A stretch of 20,908 nt of DNA, taken from positions 1 to 20,908 of the forward strand of contig CAYNXB010000046.1 in assembly GCA_964401045.1 (NCBI GenBank). The letters run 5' to 3'. A program made the translations under genes and the position numbers. The notes below the pieces were generated by a model. That model saw nothing but the letters and a program-made list of their open reading frames with translations. It did not search any database and was not told where the DNA came from. This document shows positions 1-7,653 of the stretch, piece by piece (position 1 is the first letter of the stretch; each line of letters opens with the position of its first letter). This DNA comes from CAYNXB01 sp964401045. Its GTDB lineage: Bacteria > Pseudomonadota > Alphaproteobacteria > Sphingomonadales > Sphingomonadaceae.

Positions 1-953
1 ACCGTCGCGCGCGGGTCGTAGTTCTTGTACACCCGGTGGCCGAAGCCCATCAGGCGGAACGGATCGTTCTTGTCCTTGGCGCGCTCGATGTAGTGCGGGA
101 TCCTGTCAGGCGTGCCGATCTCGCGAAGCATGTTGAGCGCCGCTTCATTGGCGCCGCCATGCGCCGGGCCCCACAGGCAGGCGATGCCGGCCGCGATACA
201 CGCGAACGGGTTCGCGCCGGACGAACCGGCAAGCCGCACGGTCGAGGTCGAGGCATTCTGCTCGTGGTCCGCATGGAGGATGAAGATGCGGTCGAGCGCG
301 CGTTCGACAACCGGATCGACCTCGTACTCTTCCGCCGGAACGCCAAACGTCATGCGCAGGAAGTTGCCGGTGTAGGACAGCTCGTTCTTCGGATAGACGA
401 ACGGCTGGCCCACCGAGTACTTGTAGGCCATCGCCGCGATCGTCGGCATCTTGGCAATCAACCGATGGCTCGAAATCCTGCGGTGCTGCGGATCCGAGAT
501 GTCGGTGCTGTCATGGTAGAACGCGCTCAGCGCACCGACCACGCCGCACATCACCGCCATCGGGTGCGCGTCACGGCGGAACCCCCGGTAGAACACCGCA
601 AGCTGCTCATGCAGCATCGTGTGATTGGTGATCGTGTTGCTGAACTCGTCTAGCTGATCCTTGCTCGGCAGCTCGCCGTTGAGCAGCAGGTAGGAAACTT
701 CCATGAAGCTGGAATGCTCGGCGAGCTGGCCGATCGGATAGCCCCGGTGGAGCAGCACGCCCTCTTCGCCATCGATGTAGGTGAGGGCGCTGTCGCACGA
801 GGCCGTCGAAGTGTAGCCGGGATCGTAGGTGAAGGCGCCGGTATCTTTGTAGAGCGAGCGGATGTCGACCACGTCGGGGCCGCAGCTACCCCGCAGAACC
901 GGAAAGCCGTGCTCGTTGCCACCGATCGTCAACTTCGCCTGTTCGTCCGCCAA
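1..953 (-). CDS. gltA: Citrate synthase, 3' end cut by the window edge
   Basis: Condenses oxaloacetate and acetyl-CoA to citrate, the first step of the TCA cycle, in the cytoplasm. 317 codons are present of the roughly 430 usual for the hexameric bacterial type, so the C-terminal quarter lies outside the window. Two of the three catalytic residues are visible: His265 in GPAHGGAN and His306 in GFGHRVY, matching E. coli His264 and His305. The catalytic Asp is in the missing part. The LHADHEQNAS motif is also present. I choose a TTG start at 953 (MADEQAKLTIGG) because AAGGAG (961-966) precedes it by 7 nt and no ATG fits the known N-terminus. gltX ends 23 nt upstream on the same strand, so the two are probably co-transcribed. 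Confidence 0.95.
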   Translation of the reverse strand, partial: MADEQAKLTIGGNEHGFPVLRGSCGPDVVDIRSLYKDTGAFTYDPGYTSTASCDSALTYIDGEEGVLLHRGYPIGQLAEHSSFMEVSYLLLNGELPSKDQLDEFSNTITNHTMLHEQLAVFYRGFRRDAHPMAVMCGVVGALSAFYHDSTDISDPQHRRISSHRLIAKMPTIAAMAYKYSVGQPFVYPKNELSYTGNFLRMTFGVPAEEYEVDPVVERALDRIFILHADHEQNASTSTVRLAGSSGANPFACIAAGIACLWGPAHGGANEAALNMLREIGTPDRIPHYIERAKDKNDPFRLMGFGHRVYKNYDPRAT

Positions 954-976
954 ATGCCGTCTCCTTCAAACTTTTT

Positions 977-2368
977 TCAGGCGCGCGCCTGCGCTTCGAT
1001 CCGCGCCAGGCTTTCATTGCGGCCCAGCAAAACCAATACGTCGAAAATGCCCGGCGAGGTCGTCTGCCCCGTGAGTGCCGCGCGAAGCGGCTGGGCGAGC
1101 TTGCCGAGGCCCAGTTCGAGCGTCTCGGCAAGTGCCTTCAAATTGCTCTCCAGCGCTTGGCTTGTCCAGTCCCGCTCCGCGGCGAGCCGCTCGTGAATCG
1201 CGGCGAGCAGTGCGCGTGCGTCGCCGGTCAGCAGCGCTGCGGCTGCCTCGTCGAGCGCGAGCGGGCGCTGCTTGAACAGGAACGCTGCGCCGGTGGCGAG
1301 TTCGTTGAGATCGCGCGCCCGGGTCTTGAGCACCGGCATTGCTTTGGTGAGCAGCGCGACGTCAGCTTCGGAACCGATCCGCTCAGCGGCGAGCGCAGCA
1401 AGCCGCGCATCGTCGGCCGCGCGGATGTAGTGCCCGTTGAGGTTAAGCAGCTTCTTCATGTCGAAGCGCGACGGGCTCTTGCCGACCCCCGCCAGATCGA
1501 AAGCCTCGATTGCTTCCTGGAGAGTGAATTCCTCGCGATCGCCGTGGCCCCAGCCAAGCCGCAGGAGGTAGTTGAGCATCGCTTCGGGTAGCACGCCCAT
1601 GTCGCGGTAATCATGCACGCCGAGCGCACCGTGGCGCTTCGACAGCTTGGCGCCATCGGGCCCGTGGATCAGCGGCACGTGGGCGTAGTGCGGCTCGGGC
1701 CAGGCCATCGCGCGAATGATCGCGAGCTGGCGGAACGCATTGTTGAGATGGTCGTCACCACGGACGATGTGGGTCACGCCCATGTCGTGGTCGTCAACCA
1801 CCACCGCGAGCATGTAAGTCGGCGAGCCATCCGAGCGGAGCAGGACGAAATCGTCGAGCTCCTCGTTCTTCACGGCGACGCGGCCCTGCACGAGGTCCTC
1901 GATCACCGTCTCGCCGTCCTTGGGGGCCTTGAGGCGGATGACGTAGGGCTGACCTTCAGGCCAGTCGGTGCGTTCACGCCACTCGCTGTCGATGCGGAAC
2001 GGCTTGCGTTCTTCGCGGGCCTTCTCGCGGCGGGCCGCCAGTTCCTCCGGCGTCAGGTAGCAGCGGTAGGCGGCGCCGCGTGATAGCAGCTCGTTGGCGA
2101 CTTCGGCGTGCCGCGCCTCGAACTGCGATTGGTAATAAGGCCGCCCGTCGAACTCGAGCCCGAGCCAGGCCAGCCCGTCGTGGATTACGTCGATCGCTTC
2201 CTGAGTCGAGCGCGCCTTGTCGGTATCCTCGATCCGCAGCAGCGTCCTGCCCCCGCAGTGGCGGGCGTAGAGCCACGAGAACAACCCGGTGCGGGCGTTC
2301 CCGATATGAAGGAATCCGGTCGGCGAAGGCGCGAAGCGGGTGACGACCATGTCGCTTGCGCTTGCCAT
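977..2368 (-). CDS. gltX: Glutamyl-tRNA synthetase
   Basis: Class I aminoacyl-tRNA synthetase that charges tRNA with glutamate in the cytoplasm. The 463-residue length is normal. The Rossmann-fold signatures are visible: HIGN (residues 21-24, after FAPSPTGFL) and KLSKR (241-245), the KMSKS loop that binds ATP. The C-terminal half is the helical anticodon-binding region. The start is ATG 2368 (MASASDMVVTR), with an AAGGAAAG stretch upstream. An internal ATG at 2350 (MVVTRFAPS) is the alternative but has a poorer ribosome site. The open frame continues upstream of 2368, but that extension is low-complexity shadow of comEC. Some alphaproteobacteria carry two GltX paralogues, one charging tRNA-Gln. 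This sequence alone does not tell which one this is. Confidence 0.96.
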   Translation of the reverse strand: MASASDMVVTRFAPSPTGFLHIGNARTGLFSWLYARHCGGRTLLRIEDTDKARSTQEAIDVIHDGLAWLGLEFDGRPYYQSQFEARHAEVANELLSRGAAYRCYLTPEELAARREKAREERKPFRIDSEWRERTDWPEGQPYVIRLKAPKDGETVIEDLVQGRVAVKNEELDDFVLLRSDGSPTYMLAVVVDDHDMGVTHIVRGDDHLNNAFRQLAIIRAMAWPEPHYAHVPLIHGPDGAKLSKRHGALGVHDYRDMGVLPEAMLNYLLRLGWGHGDREEFTLQEAIEAFDLAGVGKSPSRFDMKKLLNLNGHYIRAADDARLAALAAERIGSEADVALLTKAMPVLKTRARDLNELATGAAFLFKQRPLALDEAAAALLTGDARALLAAIHERLAAERDWTSQALESNLKALAETLELGLGKLAQPLRAALTGQTTSPGIFDVLVLLGRNESLARIEAQARA

Positions 2369-2397
2369 CCCTGACGCTTTCCTTTCCAACCGATTGC

Positions 2398-4569
2398 ATG
2401 GCTCAGAGCCGCTTTCCGCCGGTCCCGATGGGGGAGGAGACGGGCGATGCTGCGATGCAGCAGCCGCCTTGGCGAAAGCGTTTGGACTTGTCCAGTATCG
2501 CCGATGGCGCAGAGCTGTTCCTCGCGCGCGCCGGGTTCGACCGCGGGCCGTGGCTGGCGATCGCGTTCGGCGCGGGCATCGGCGCGTGGTTCGTTTTGGG
2601 ACAGGCGTGGCAATGGGTGGCAGCGATGGCTGCAGGGTTGCTGCTCGCGACTGGTGCGGTGGCGCTGTGGAAGGAGCAACCCGCACGCACGCACCTGATG
2701 CGGGCGGCGCTGGCGGTGGGGCTGTTGTTCGCGGCCGGGCTGGCAGTGATCTGGGCGCGCTCCGACCTGGTCGGCGCCGATCCGATCGCCCGGCCGGCGT
2801 TGGTGTCGCTCGACGGGCGCGTCCTTGAACGGATCGAGCAGCCGGCCGAGGATCGCGTACGGCTGGTGCTGGCGGCGCGCGATCCCGATAGCAGCATACC
2901 GATCAAGGTCCGCGTTAACCTGCCGCTTGAGCGCGACGCGCGCGATTTCGCGGAGGGGGCACGAGTTCGCCTCAAGGCGCGGCTGATGCCGCCCGCGCCG
3001 CCGATGCTGCCGGGAAGCTACGATTTCGCGCGCGCGGCGTGGTTCGATGGTCTCGCGGCGACCGGGGCGGTGATCGGAGACGTCGAACTGGTCGAGCCGC
3101 CGCCAGGGCGCCGGGGGCTGCGCGAGGTGCAGCGGCGGCTTTCGGCTCACGTTCGGGCGCGGGTCGATGGCTCGGCGGGGCAGATCGCAGCGGCCTTCGC
3201 GAGCGGCGACCGGGGCGCCATCGCGCCGGCCGACGAGGACGCGATGCGGGACGCGGGCCTCACTCACCTGCTGTCGATCAGCGGGCTGCACGTGAGCGCG
3301 GTGATCGCCGCGGCCTATTTCCTCGCCATCAAGCTGCTCGCCGCGTGGCCGTGGCTGGCGCTGCGAGTGCGCCTGCCATTGGTCGCGGCGGCCACCGGAG
3401 CGGCGGCGGGGATCGTCTACACCCTGCTGACGGGGGCCGAAGTGCCGACCGTGCGCAGCTGCGTCGGGGCCCTGCTGGTGCTTGGTGCGCTGGCCTTGGG
3501 GCGCGAGCCGCTGAGTTTGCGGATGGTGGCGGTGGCCGCGATCACGGTGCTGCTGCTGTGGCCCGAGAGCGTGGTCGGGCCGAGCTTCCAGATGAGCTTC
3601 GCCGCGGTCATCGCGATCGTTGCGTTGCATAACTGCGCGCCGGTCCGGCGATTCCTCGCGCCGCGCGAGGAGGACCGGCTCGCGCGCCTAATTCGGCATC
3701 TGGTGATGCTGCTGGGAACCGGATTGCTGATCGAAGCGGCGCTGATGCCGATCGCGCTGATCCATTTTCACCGCGCCGGGTTTTACGGAGCATTCGCCAA
3801 CGTGATCGCCATTCCGTTGACGACGTTCGTGTCGATGCCGCTGATCGGGCTTGCCTTGTTGCTCGACGTTGCCGGGCTGGGTGCGCCGGCGTGGTGGCTG
3901 GTGGGCAAGTCACTCGAGCTCCTGTTGTGGCTCGCGCATGTCACCGCGGCGCAGCCGGGTGCGGTGCGGCTGATGCCGCAGATGACGGGCATGACATTCG
4001 CGCTGTTCGTACTCGGCGGGCTGTGGCTCGCGCTGTGGCGCGGGCGCGTGCGATTGCTGGGCCTGGTTCCGGTGGCGGCGGCGAGTGCGCTGCTGCTGAC
4101 GACGCCAGTGCCGGACCTTCTGATCGCAGGCGATGGCCGCAACGTCGGCATCGCGGGGGAGGGGAACCGGCTGCTGATTCTGCGCGATAGCCGCAGCGAC
4201 TTCACCCGCGATAACTTGCGCGAGCTCACCGGGTTCGAGGGCGAACCGCTTCCGCTCGCCGCGTGGCCCGGCGCCGATTGCAACCGCGACGCCTGCACAC
4301 TGACTCTGCGCCGCGCGGGTCGCGATTGGCGCGTGCTGATGACCCGCAGCCGCGACTACCTCGAAATCGGAGCGTTCAACGCCGCCTGCGCTGCCTCCGA
4401 CATCGTGATCTCCGACCGCCGCCTGCCGCGCACTTGCGTACCGCGCTGGCTCAAGGCCGACCGGACGATGCTCGGCAAGACCGGCGGCCTATCGGTCGTC
4501 CTGGCCGACCAGCGCATAACCGCCGTCGCCGAAAGCCAGGGCGCGCACGGTTGGTGGCGAGGGCGGTGA
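2398..4569 (+). CDS. comEC: ComEC/Rec2-type DNA-uptake channel protein, no intact metallo-beta-lactamase domain
   Basis: Polytopic inner-membrane protein of the ComEC/Rec2 family, which carries single-stranded DNA into the cytoplasm during natural transformation. About 723 residues. Order: N-terminal membrane segments near residues 30-90; a soluble DUF4131-like part near 110-230; then the competence domain with the family motif HLLSISGLHVS (290-300) and many membrane segments to about residue 560. The last 150 residues (from about PVPDLLIAGDGRN) sit where other ComEC proteins have a metallo-beta-lactamase nuclease domain, but no HxHxDH motif is seen. The start is uncertain: ATG 2398 has no clear ribosome site; ATG 2428 and ATG 2455 (15 nt after GGAGGAG) are alternatives. 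It is divergent from gltX, and its stop lies 6 nt from the lexA stop. Confidence 0.9.
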   Translation: MAQSRFPPVPMGEETGDAAMQQPPWRKRLDLSSIADGAELFLARAGFDRGPWLAIAFGAGIGAWFVLGQAWQWVAAMAAGLLLATGAVALWKEQPARTHLMRAALAVGLLFAAGLAVIWARSDLVGADPIARPALVSLDGRVLERIEQPAEDRVRLVLAARDPDSSIPIKVRVNLPLERDARDFAEGARVRLKARLMPPAPPMLPGSYDFARAAWFDGLAATGAVIGDVELVEPPPGRRGLREVQRRLSAHVRARVDGSAGQIAAAFASGDRGAIAPADEDAMRDAGLTHLLSISGLHVSAVIAAAYFLAIKLLAAWPWLALRVRLPLVAAATGAAAGIVYTLLTGAEVPTVRSCVGALLVLGALALGREPLSLRMVAVAAITVLLLWPESVVGPSFQMSFAAVIAIVALHNCAPVRRFLAPREEDRLARLIRHLVMLLGTGLLIEAALMPIALIHFHRAGFYGAFANVIAIPLTTFVSMPLIGLALLLDVAGLGAPAWWLVGKSLELLLWLAHVTAAQPGAVRLMPQMTGMTFALFVLGGLWLALWRGRVRLLGLVPVAAASALLLTTPVPDLLIAGDGRNVGIAGEGNRLLILRDSRSDFTRDNLRELTGFEGEPLPLAAWPGADCNRDACTLTLRRAGRDWRVLMTRSRDYLEIGAFNAACAASDIVISDRRLPRTCVPRWLKADRTMLGKTGGLSVVLADQRITAVAESQGAHGWWRGR

Positions 4570-4575
4570 ACGGAC

Positions 4576-5262
4576 TTAGTGATACCGCCGCAGGAGACCG
4601 GCAAGCTTGCCCTGGACCTGGACTTCCTCGGGCCGGTAGATCTGCGCTTCGTACGAGGCGTTGGCCGGGTCGAGACGGACCATACCGCTCTCTCGCCGCA
4701 AGTATTTGAGCGTCGCTTCCTCACCGCGGACCAGCGCGACGACAATCTCGCCGTCGCGCGCGGAATCGGTGCGGCGGACGAGGGCATAGTCGCCGTCGAA
4801 GATGCCGGCCTCGATCATCGAATCGCCCGAAACTTCGAGCGCATAGTGCTCGCCCGGACCGAGCAGCGCGGCGGGAACCGGCAGGGTGCGATCGCTTTCG
4901 AGCGCCTCGATCGGCACACCGGCGGCGATACGGCCGTGGAGCGGTATCTCGATGACGTCGTTCGCGGGGGCAGGGGCCGCTGCGGGCGGCGCAACATGCT
5001 TCGCGACCGGATCGTTGGCCGGCGTCCGCTGCGAGCGTGCAGTCACGTCCTCCGGGTGGCGGACGACCTCAAGCGCGCGCGCCCGGTTCGGCAGGCGACG
5101 CAGGAAGCCGCGCTCTTCAAGTGCCGAAATCAGTCGGTGCACGCCCGACTTGGACTTCAGCTCCAGCGCCTCCTTCATTTCCTCGAAGGATGGCGAGATG
5201 CCGGTTTCCTCGAGCTTGCGCTGGATGAACAGCAGGAGCTCATGCTGTTTGGCGGTCAACAT
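4576..5262 (-). CDS. lexA: LexA repressor, SOS regulator and self-cleaving S24 protease
   Basis: Represses DNA-damage genes and cleaves itself when RecA filaments form. 228 residues. The N-terminal winged helix (1-65, beginning MLTAKQHELLLFIQ) is followed by a Pro/Ala-rich linker (about 85-100) and the S24 peptidase domain. The cleavage bond is Ala114-Gly115 in RIAAGVP; the catalytic dyad is Ser148 (SGDSM) and Lys186 (ATLKYL). ATG 5262 has GAAGGAG upstream. The gene lies downstream of moeA but has its own promoter and a GTTC-N7-GTTC operator, so autoregulation is expected. It converges on comEC with a 6-nt gap and no terminator hairpin between them. Confidence 0.97.
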   Translation of the reverse strand: MLTAKQHELLLFIQRKLEETGISPSFEEMKEALELKSKSGVHRLISALEERGFLRRLPNRARALEVVRHPEDVTARSQRTPANDPVAKHVAPPAAAPAPANDVIEIPLHGRIAAGVPIEALESDRTLPVPAALLGPGEHYALEVSGDSMIEAGIFDGDYALVRRTDSARDGEIVVALVRGEEATLKYLRRESGMVRLDPANASYEAQIYRPEEVQVQGKLAGLLRRYH

Positions 5263-5298
5263 GGAGGGTACTCTCCTTCGATCGCGTGTTCCAATCAG

Positions 5299-5313
5299 GA
5301 ACGAATGCGGAAC
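5299..5313 (-). promoter_or_regulatory. SOS box (LexA operator) of lexA
   Basis: Read on the minus strand, the sequence is GTTC, seven bases (CGCATTC), then GTTC. This is an exact match to the alphaproteobacterial LexA operator, a direct repeat GTTC-N7-GTTC rather than the palindromic E. coli box. It ends 36 nt before the lexA ATG and directly abuts the likely -10 hexamer, as expected for repression by blocking RNA polymerase. Confidence 0.88.
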
Positions 5314-5341
5314 GAATAAGCAACTTCGCGAATCCTGTCAA
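5313..5341 (-). promoter_or_regulatory. Sigma-70 type promoter of lexA overlapping the moeA stop codon
   Basis: On the minus strand a perfect -35 hexamer TTGACA (5336-5341) is followed after exactly 17 nt by TATTCG (5313-5318) as the -10. The moeA stop codon TGA (5338-5340) lies inside the -35, so lexA transcription is separated from the moaC-moeA message within a few bases. The SOS box begins at the last base of the -10. The hexamers are read by eye; the transcription start is inferred. Confidence 0.7.
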
Positions 5342-6537
5342 GCAATGCCGCCATTGTCGAGCAGATAAGCGCGCACCGGCTCACCATCGGACGCCGCGGG
5401 CGCGCCGATCGGGCGCTCGATCAGCGCCTCCGCCAAGGCCAGCGAACGCAGCGCGCTCGAGTCCTGCTCGGTGATCGGCCGCAGCCGTCCATCGTACCAG
5501 CGCGCACGCAGGAATTCGAGCCGCGGCCCGCCAGCGCTCAGGCTGCCGTGAAGCTGTGCCGCGATCACGCGCGGCAGGGGATTTGCCGCGCCGCCCAGCC
5601 TGCGTAGCAGCGGCAGCAGGAACAACTGGGCGGTAACGAAGCTCGACACGGGATTGCCGGGCAGGCCGAGCACGATCTGCGCGCCCCTGCGCGCGACCAG
5701 CAGCGGCTTGCCTGGCTTGATTGCGACGCGCCAGAAATCGAGCTCCGCGCCCCATGATTCGAGCGCCGGACGCACCAGATCATGATCGCCGACCGAAGCG
5801 CCCCCGCTGGTGACGATCACATCGGCATCGGCCGCCGCTTCGAGCGCCGCCACCATCGCCTCGAGCCGATCAGGCACCGGACCTAGCCGCGCGATCGACG
5901 CGACATGCGGCGCGGCCATCGCAGCGAGCATCGCGCCGTTGCTCGCCGGTATCTGGCCGGGCCCGCAATCCGTGGGGTCGGCGGCAAGCTCGTCGCCGTT
6001 GTCGAGCACCGCCAGCGTGGGCAGGGCGTGGACGCGCGCGCTGCCATGCCCGCCTGAAATCGCCAGCGCGAGCTGGGCGGGGCCGAGCCGGGTCCCGGCG
6101 CCCAGCAATGCGTCGCCCTCGCGAAAATCGAAGCCCGCGCGGCGGACATGGGCAGCGGAGGGAGCGCCTTCGCCGTTGAGCGAGAGCCGGTCACCCTCGC
6201 GTCTCGCGTTTTCCTGCAGCAGCACCGCGCCCGCGTCCCGGGGCATCAGCGCCCCGGTCGAGATGCGCACCGCTTGGCCAGCCGGCAGCTGGCCCCCGAA
6301 CGGATGCCCTGCCGCGCTCTCGCCGATCACGGTCCATGGCCCGGCGAGGTCGTCGACGCGCATCGCGTAGCCGTCCATCGCGGAGAGATCGGCCGGAGGC
6401 TGGGTCCGGCGGGCGGCGAGCGTTTGGGCGAGATAGCGCCCCCCGGCCGCGTCGAGCGGCAACTTCTCGGCTGCGAGCGGTTCGGCCAGCGTCAGCAGCC
6501 GCCCTTGCGCCTCGTCGAGCGGAATCGGCGGCCTCAT
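5338..6537 (-). CDS. moeA: Molybdopterin molybdenumtransferase MoeA
   Basis: Inserts molybdate into adenylylated molybdopterin, the last general step of molybdenum cofactor synthesis. 399 residues from ATG 6537 (MRPPIPLDEAQG), the usual size. Family signatures: SAMDGYAMR near residue 55; STGALMPRDAGAV near 95; TSGGASVGDHD in the MoCF-binding domain near 245; GLPGNPVSS near 290; then the C-terminal beta domain. An upstream in-frame ATG at 6567 would run into moaC and is less likely. moaC ends 5 nt before the start, so the two genes are almost certainly translated from one message. The stop codon lies within the lexA promoter. Confidence 0.94.
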   Translation of the reverse strand: MRPPIPLDEAQGRLLTLAEPLAAEKLPLDAAGGRYLAQTLAARRTQPPADLSAMDGYAMRVDDLAGPWTVIGESAAGHPFGGQLPAGQAVRISTGALMPRDAGAVLLQENARREGDRLSLNGEGAPSAAHVRRAGFDFREGDALLGAGTRLGPAQLALAISGGHGSARVHALPTLAVLDNGDELAADPTDCGPGQIPASNGAMLAAMAAPHVASIARLGPVPDRLEAMVAALEAAADADVIVTSGGASVGDHDLVRPALESWGAELDFWRVAIKPGKPLLVARRGAQIVLGLPGNPVSSFVTAQLFLLPLLRRLGGAANPLPRVIAAQLHGSLSAGGPRLEFLRARWYDGRLRPITEQDSSALRSLALAEALIERPIGAPAASDGEPVRAYLLDNGGIA

Positions 6538-6542
6538 GCCGG

Positions 6543-7022
6543 TCAGCTTTCTGGCGTGGCGCGCCAATCGCCGGATTTGCCGCCGCTCTTGGCGAGCAGC
6601 CGCACGCCCTCGATAACCATGCCCTTGTCGAGGGCCTTGGCCATATCGTAAATTGTCAGGAGTGCGATCGAAGTGGCGGTTATCGCTTCCATTTCGACCC
6701 CGGTCTTGCCGGTGAGCGAAGCGGTGCAGGTTGCGCGAATGGCGTCATCTTCGAAATCGAATTCGACGTAGACCTGGTCGAGGGCGAGCGAATGGCACAG
6801 CGGGATCAGCTCGGCGGTCTTCTTCGCGGCCATGATCCCGGCGATGCGCGCGACGGCGAGCACGTCACCTTTAGGGCCGCTGCCCTCGCGCACAGCGGTC
6901 AGCGCCGCGGCCGACATGCGGATGCGCCCGGTGGCGGTGGCCGAGCGCGCATTCGCGGCCTTGCCGCCGACATCGACCATTCGCGCCTGTCCTTGCGAAT
7001 CGAGATGAGTAAGCCCCGTCAT
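6543..7022 (-). CDS. moaC: Cyclic pyranopterin monophosphate synthase MoaC
   Basis: Works with MoaA to turn GTP into cyclic pyranopterin monophosphate, the first step of molybdenum cofactor synthesis. 159 residues, normal for the family. The core motifs are complete: IAGIMAAKKTAELIPLCHSL (about 60-80) and GKTGVEMEAITATSIALLTI followed by YDMAKALDK (about 105-133), which carry the conserved Lys and Asp active-site residues. ATG 7022 has GGAG upstream. moaC is first of a moaC-moeA pair. The other Mo-cofactor genes (moaA, moaD, moaE) are not in the window. Confidence 0.96.
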   Translation of the reverse strand: MTGLTHLDSQGQARMVDVGGKAANARSATATGRIRMSAAALTAVREGSGPKGDVLAVARIAGIMAAKKTAELIPLCHSLALDQVYVEFDFEDDAIRATCTASLTGKTGVEMEAITATSIALLTIYDMAKALDKGMVIEGVRLLAKSGGKSGDWRATPES

Positions 7023-7066
7023 TGCCCCTGCTCCGAATGTTGGAGAGTGACAGGTGTGACACGGTT

Positions 7067-7122
7067 CAGGGCAAAACCCTGCACGGCCGAAAACGCGGCG
7101 GGAACGGCGGAAATCCAGGGTT
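7067..7122 (-). promoter_or_regulatory. Possible moaC leader with two mutually exclusive hairpins
   Basis: On the strand that reads into moaC three short segments can compete. AACCCTG (7116-7122) pairs with CAGGGTT (7075-7081) over a 34-nt loop that holds its own small GCCG/CGGC hairpin. The CAGGG of that second segment can instead pair with CCCTG (7067-7071) over a 5-nt loop TTTTG. Such either/or pairing is typical of attenuators and riboswitches, but the stems are short (7 and 5 bp) and there is no U-tract. It ends 44 nt before the moaC ATG. It resembles no known molybdenum-cofactor riboswitch that I can recognise. Function is inferred only. Confidence 0.3.
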
Positions 7123-7137
7123 GGCGAAGCGCTCTCA

Positions 7138-7163
7138 TCCCGCCTTCATGGCAGAAGGCGGGA
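7138..7163. terminator. Strong hairpin between the 26-residue gene and moaC
   Basis: TCCCGCCTTC and GAAGGCGGGA form a perfect 10-bp stem around a 6-nt loop (ATGGCA). No run of T follows on either strand, so it could be a weak or Rho-assisted terminator, an mRNA-stabilising hairpin, or a small dispersed repeat. A near-identical 17-mer occurs at 18497-18513. Confidence 0.4.
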
Positions 7164-7182
7164 GAGTAGGACAGGTCCTACA

Positions 7183-7263
7183 TCACAGATGCCCGGAGCA
7201 GTACGCGAGCAGCAGGATGAGCGGGATCGGTATGCCGATGGCCCACAGGATCACAGAACGCAT
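7183..7263 (-). CDS. Very small hydrophobic protein, 26 residues, probably a single membrane segment
   Basis: This short frame runs from ATG 7263 to TGA 7183 and begins MRSVILWAIGIPIPL. After Met-Arg-Ser it is almost wholly hydrophobic, with a central IPIP motif and a Leu-rich stretch, ending CSGHL. AGGAA lies about 7 nt before the ATG. Its likely form is one membrane-spanning helix or membrane-surface peptide. I recall similar 25-30 residue proteins with a WLxGIPIPxI pattern in sphingomonad genomes, usually unannotated or called hypothetical; I cannot verify that here. It lies downstream of the 71-residue membrane protein on the same strand (64-nt gap) and upstream of a 10-bp hairpin. Function unknown. 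Confidence 0.5.
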   Translation of the reverse strand: MRSVILWAIGIPIPLILLLAYCSGHL

Positions 7264-7327
7264 GGCGGGTTTCCTATACCTGTTGTCGGCGGGAAAATCC
7301 GCTTCGCGCCAATGAGTTCCGCTTCGC

Positions 7328-7543
7328 TCAGCGCTTGCGCGTGGCGCTCCACCACGCCTGCCCGATGCCGATGATCAACAGGATGGCACCCCACACAGCC
7401 CATTGCGGGTCGCCGGCCATGAAGCTGCCGGCGGTGAAGGCGAGATTGAACCCCTGCAGGATCCAGATGCCCCCCATGCACACCATCAGCACGCCGATCA
7501 GCGTGCTCACCACTTGCATCACCCCACTGAAAACCTTGTTCAT
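7328..7543 (-). CDS. Small hypothetical membrane protein, 71 residues
   Basis: Not a family I recognise. Starting at ATG 7543 (MNKVFSGVMQVVSTL), with GGGAG 7 nt upstream, it has two predicted membrane helices: about residues 8-30 (VVSTLIGVLMVCMGGIWIL) and 48-65 (AVWGAILLIIGIGQAWW). A short loop containing GDPQWA joins them, and a basic tail (ATRKR) suggests a cytoplasmic C-terminus. It is divergent from the entericidin-like gene and lies upstream of the 26-residue gene. The clean start, ribosome site and codon use favour a real gene. A role at the inner membrane is inferred only from hydrophobicity. Confidence 0.7.
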   Translation of the reverse strand: MNKVFSGVMQVVSTLIGVLMVCMGGIWILQGFNLAFTAGSFMAGDPQWAVWGAILLIIGIGQAWWSATRKR

Positions 7544-7594
7544 TCGATTTCTCCCAGCGCCCCGCCGACAGCATAGAACGCCTCGCCGAAATGC

Positions 7595-7620
7595 GGAACA
7601 GGGCTCATGCTTCGCGGGTT
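7595..7620 (+). promoter_or_regulatory. Possible EcfG (general stress sigma factor) promoter of the entericidin-like gene
   Basis: GGAAC (7595-7599) is followed by 17 nt and GGTT (7617-7620). The alphaproteobacterial EcfG promoter is GGAAC-N16/17-CGTT, so only one base of the -10 differs. The ATG of the lipoprotein gene is 33 nt downstream, a reasonable leader length. Short entericidin-like genes are frequent members of EcfG regulons in alphaproteobacteria. Read by eye. Confidence 0.45.
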
Positions 7621-7653
7621 GGAAAGCCGATTGGACAAACGAAGGAGCACGTC

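Noticed and set aside
2185..3630. 481-residue minus-strand frame opposite comEC and the gltX start
   Set aside because: Composition is dominated by Arg, Gln, His and Pro, typical of a GC-rich antisense frame. The plus strand encodes clear ComEC motifs.
5288..5302. GTTC-N7-GAAC inverted repeat next to the SOS box
   Set aside because: Alphaproteobacterial LexA recognises the direct repeat. The inverted form shares one half-site with the real box and is probably coincidental.
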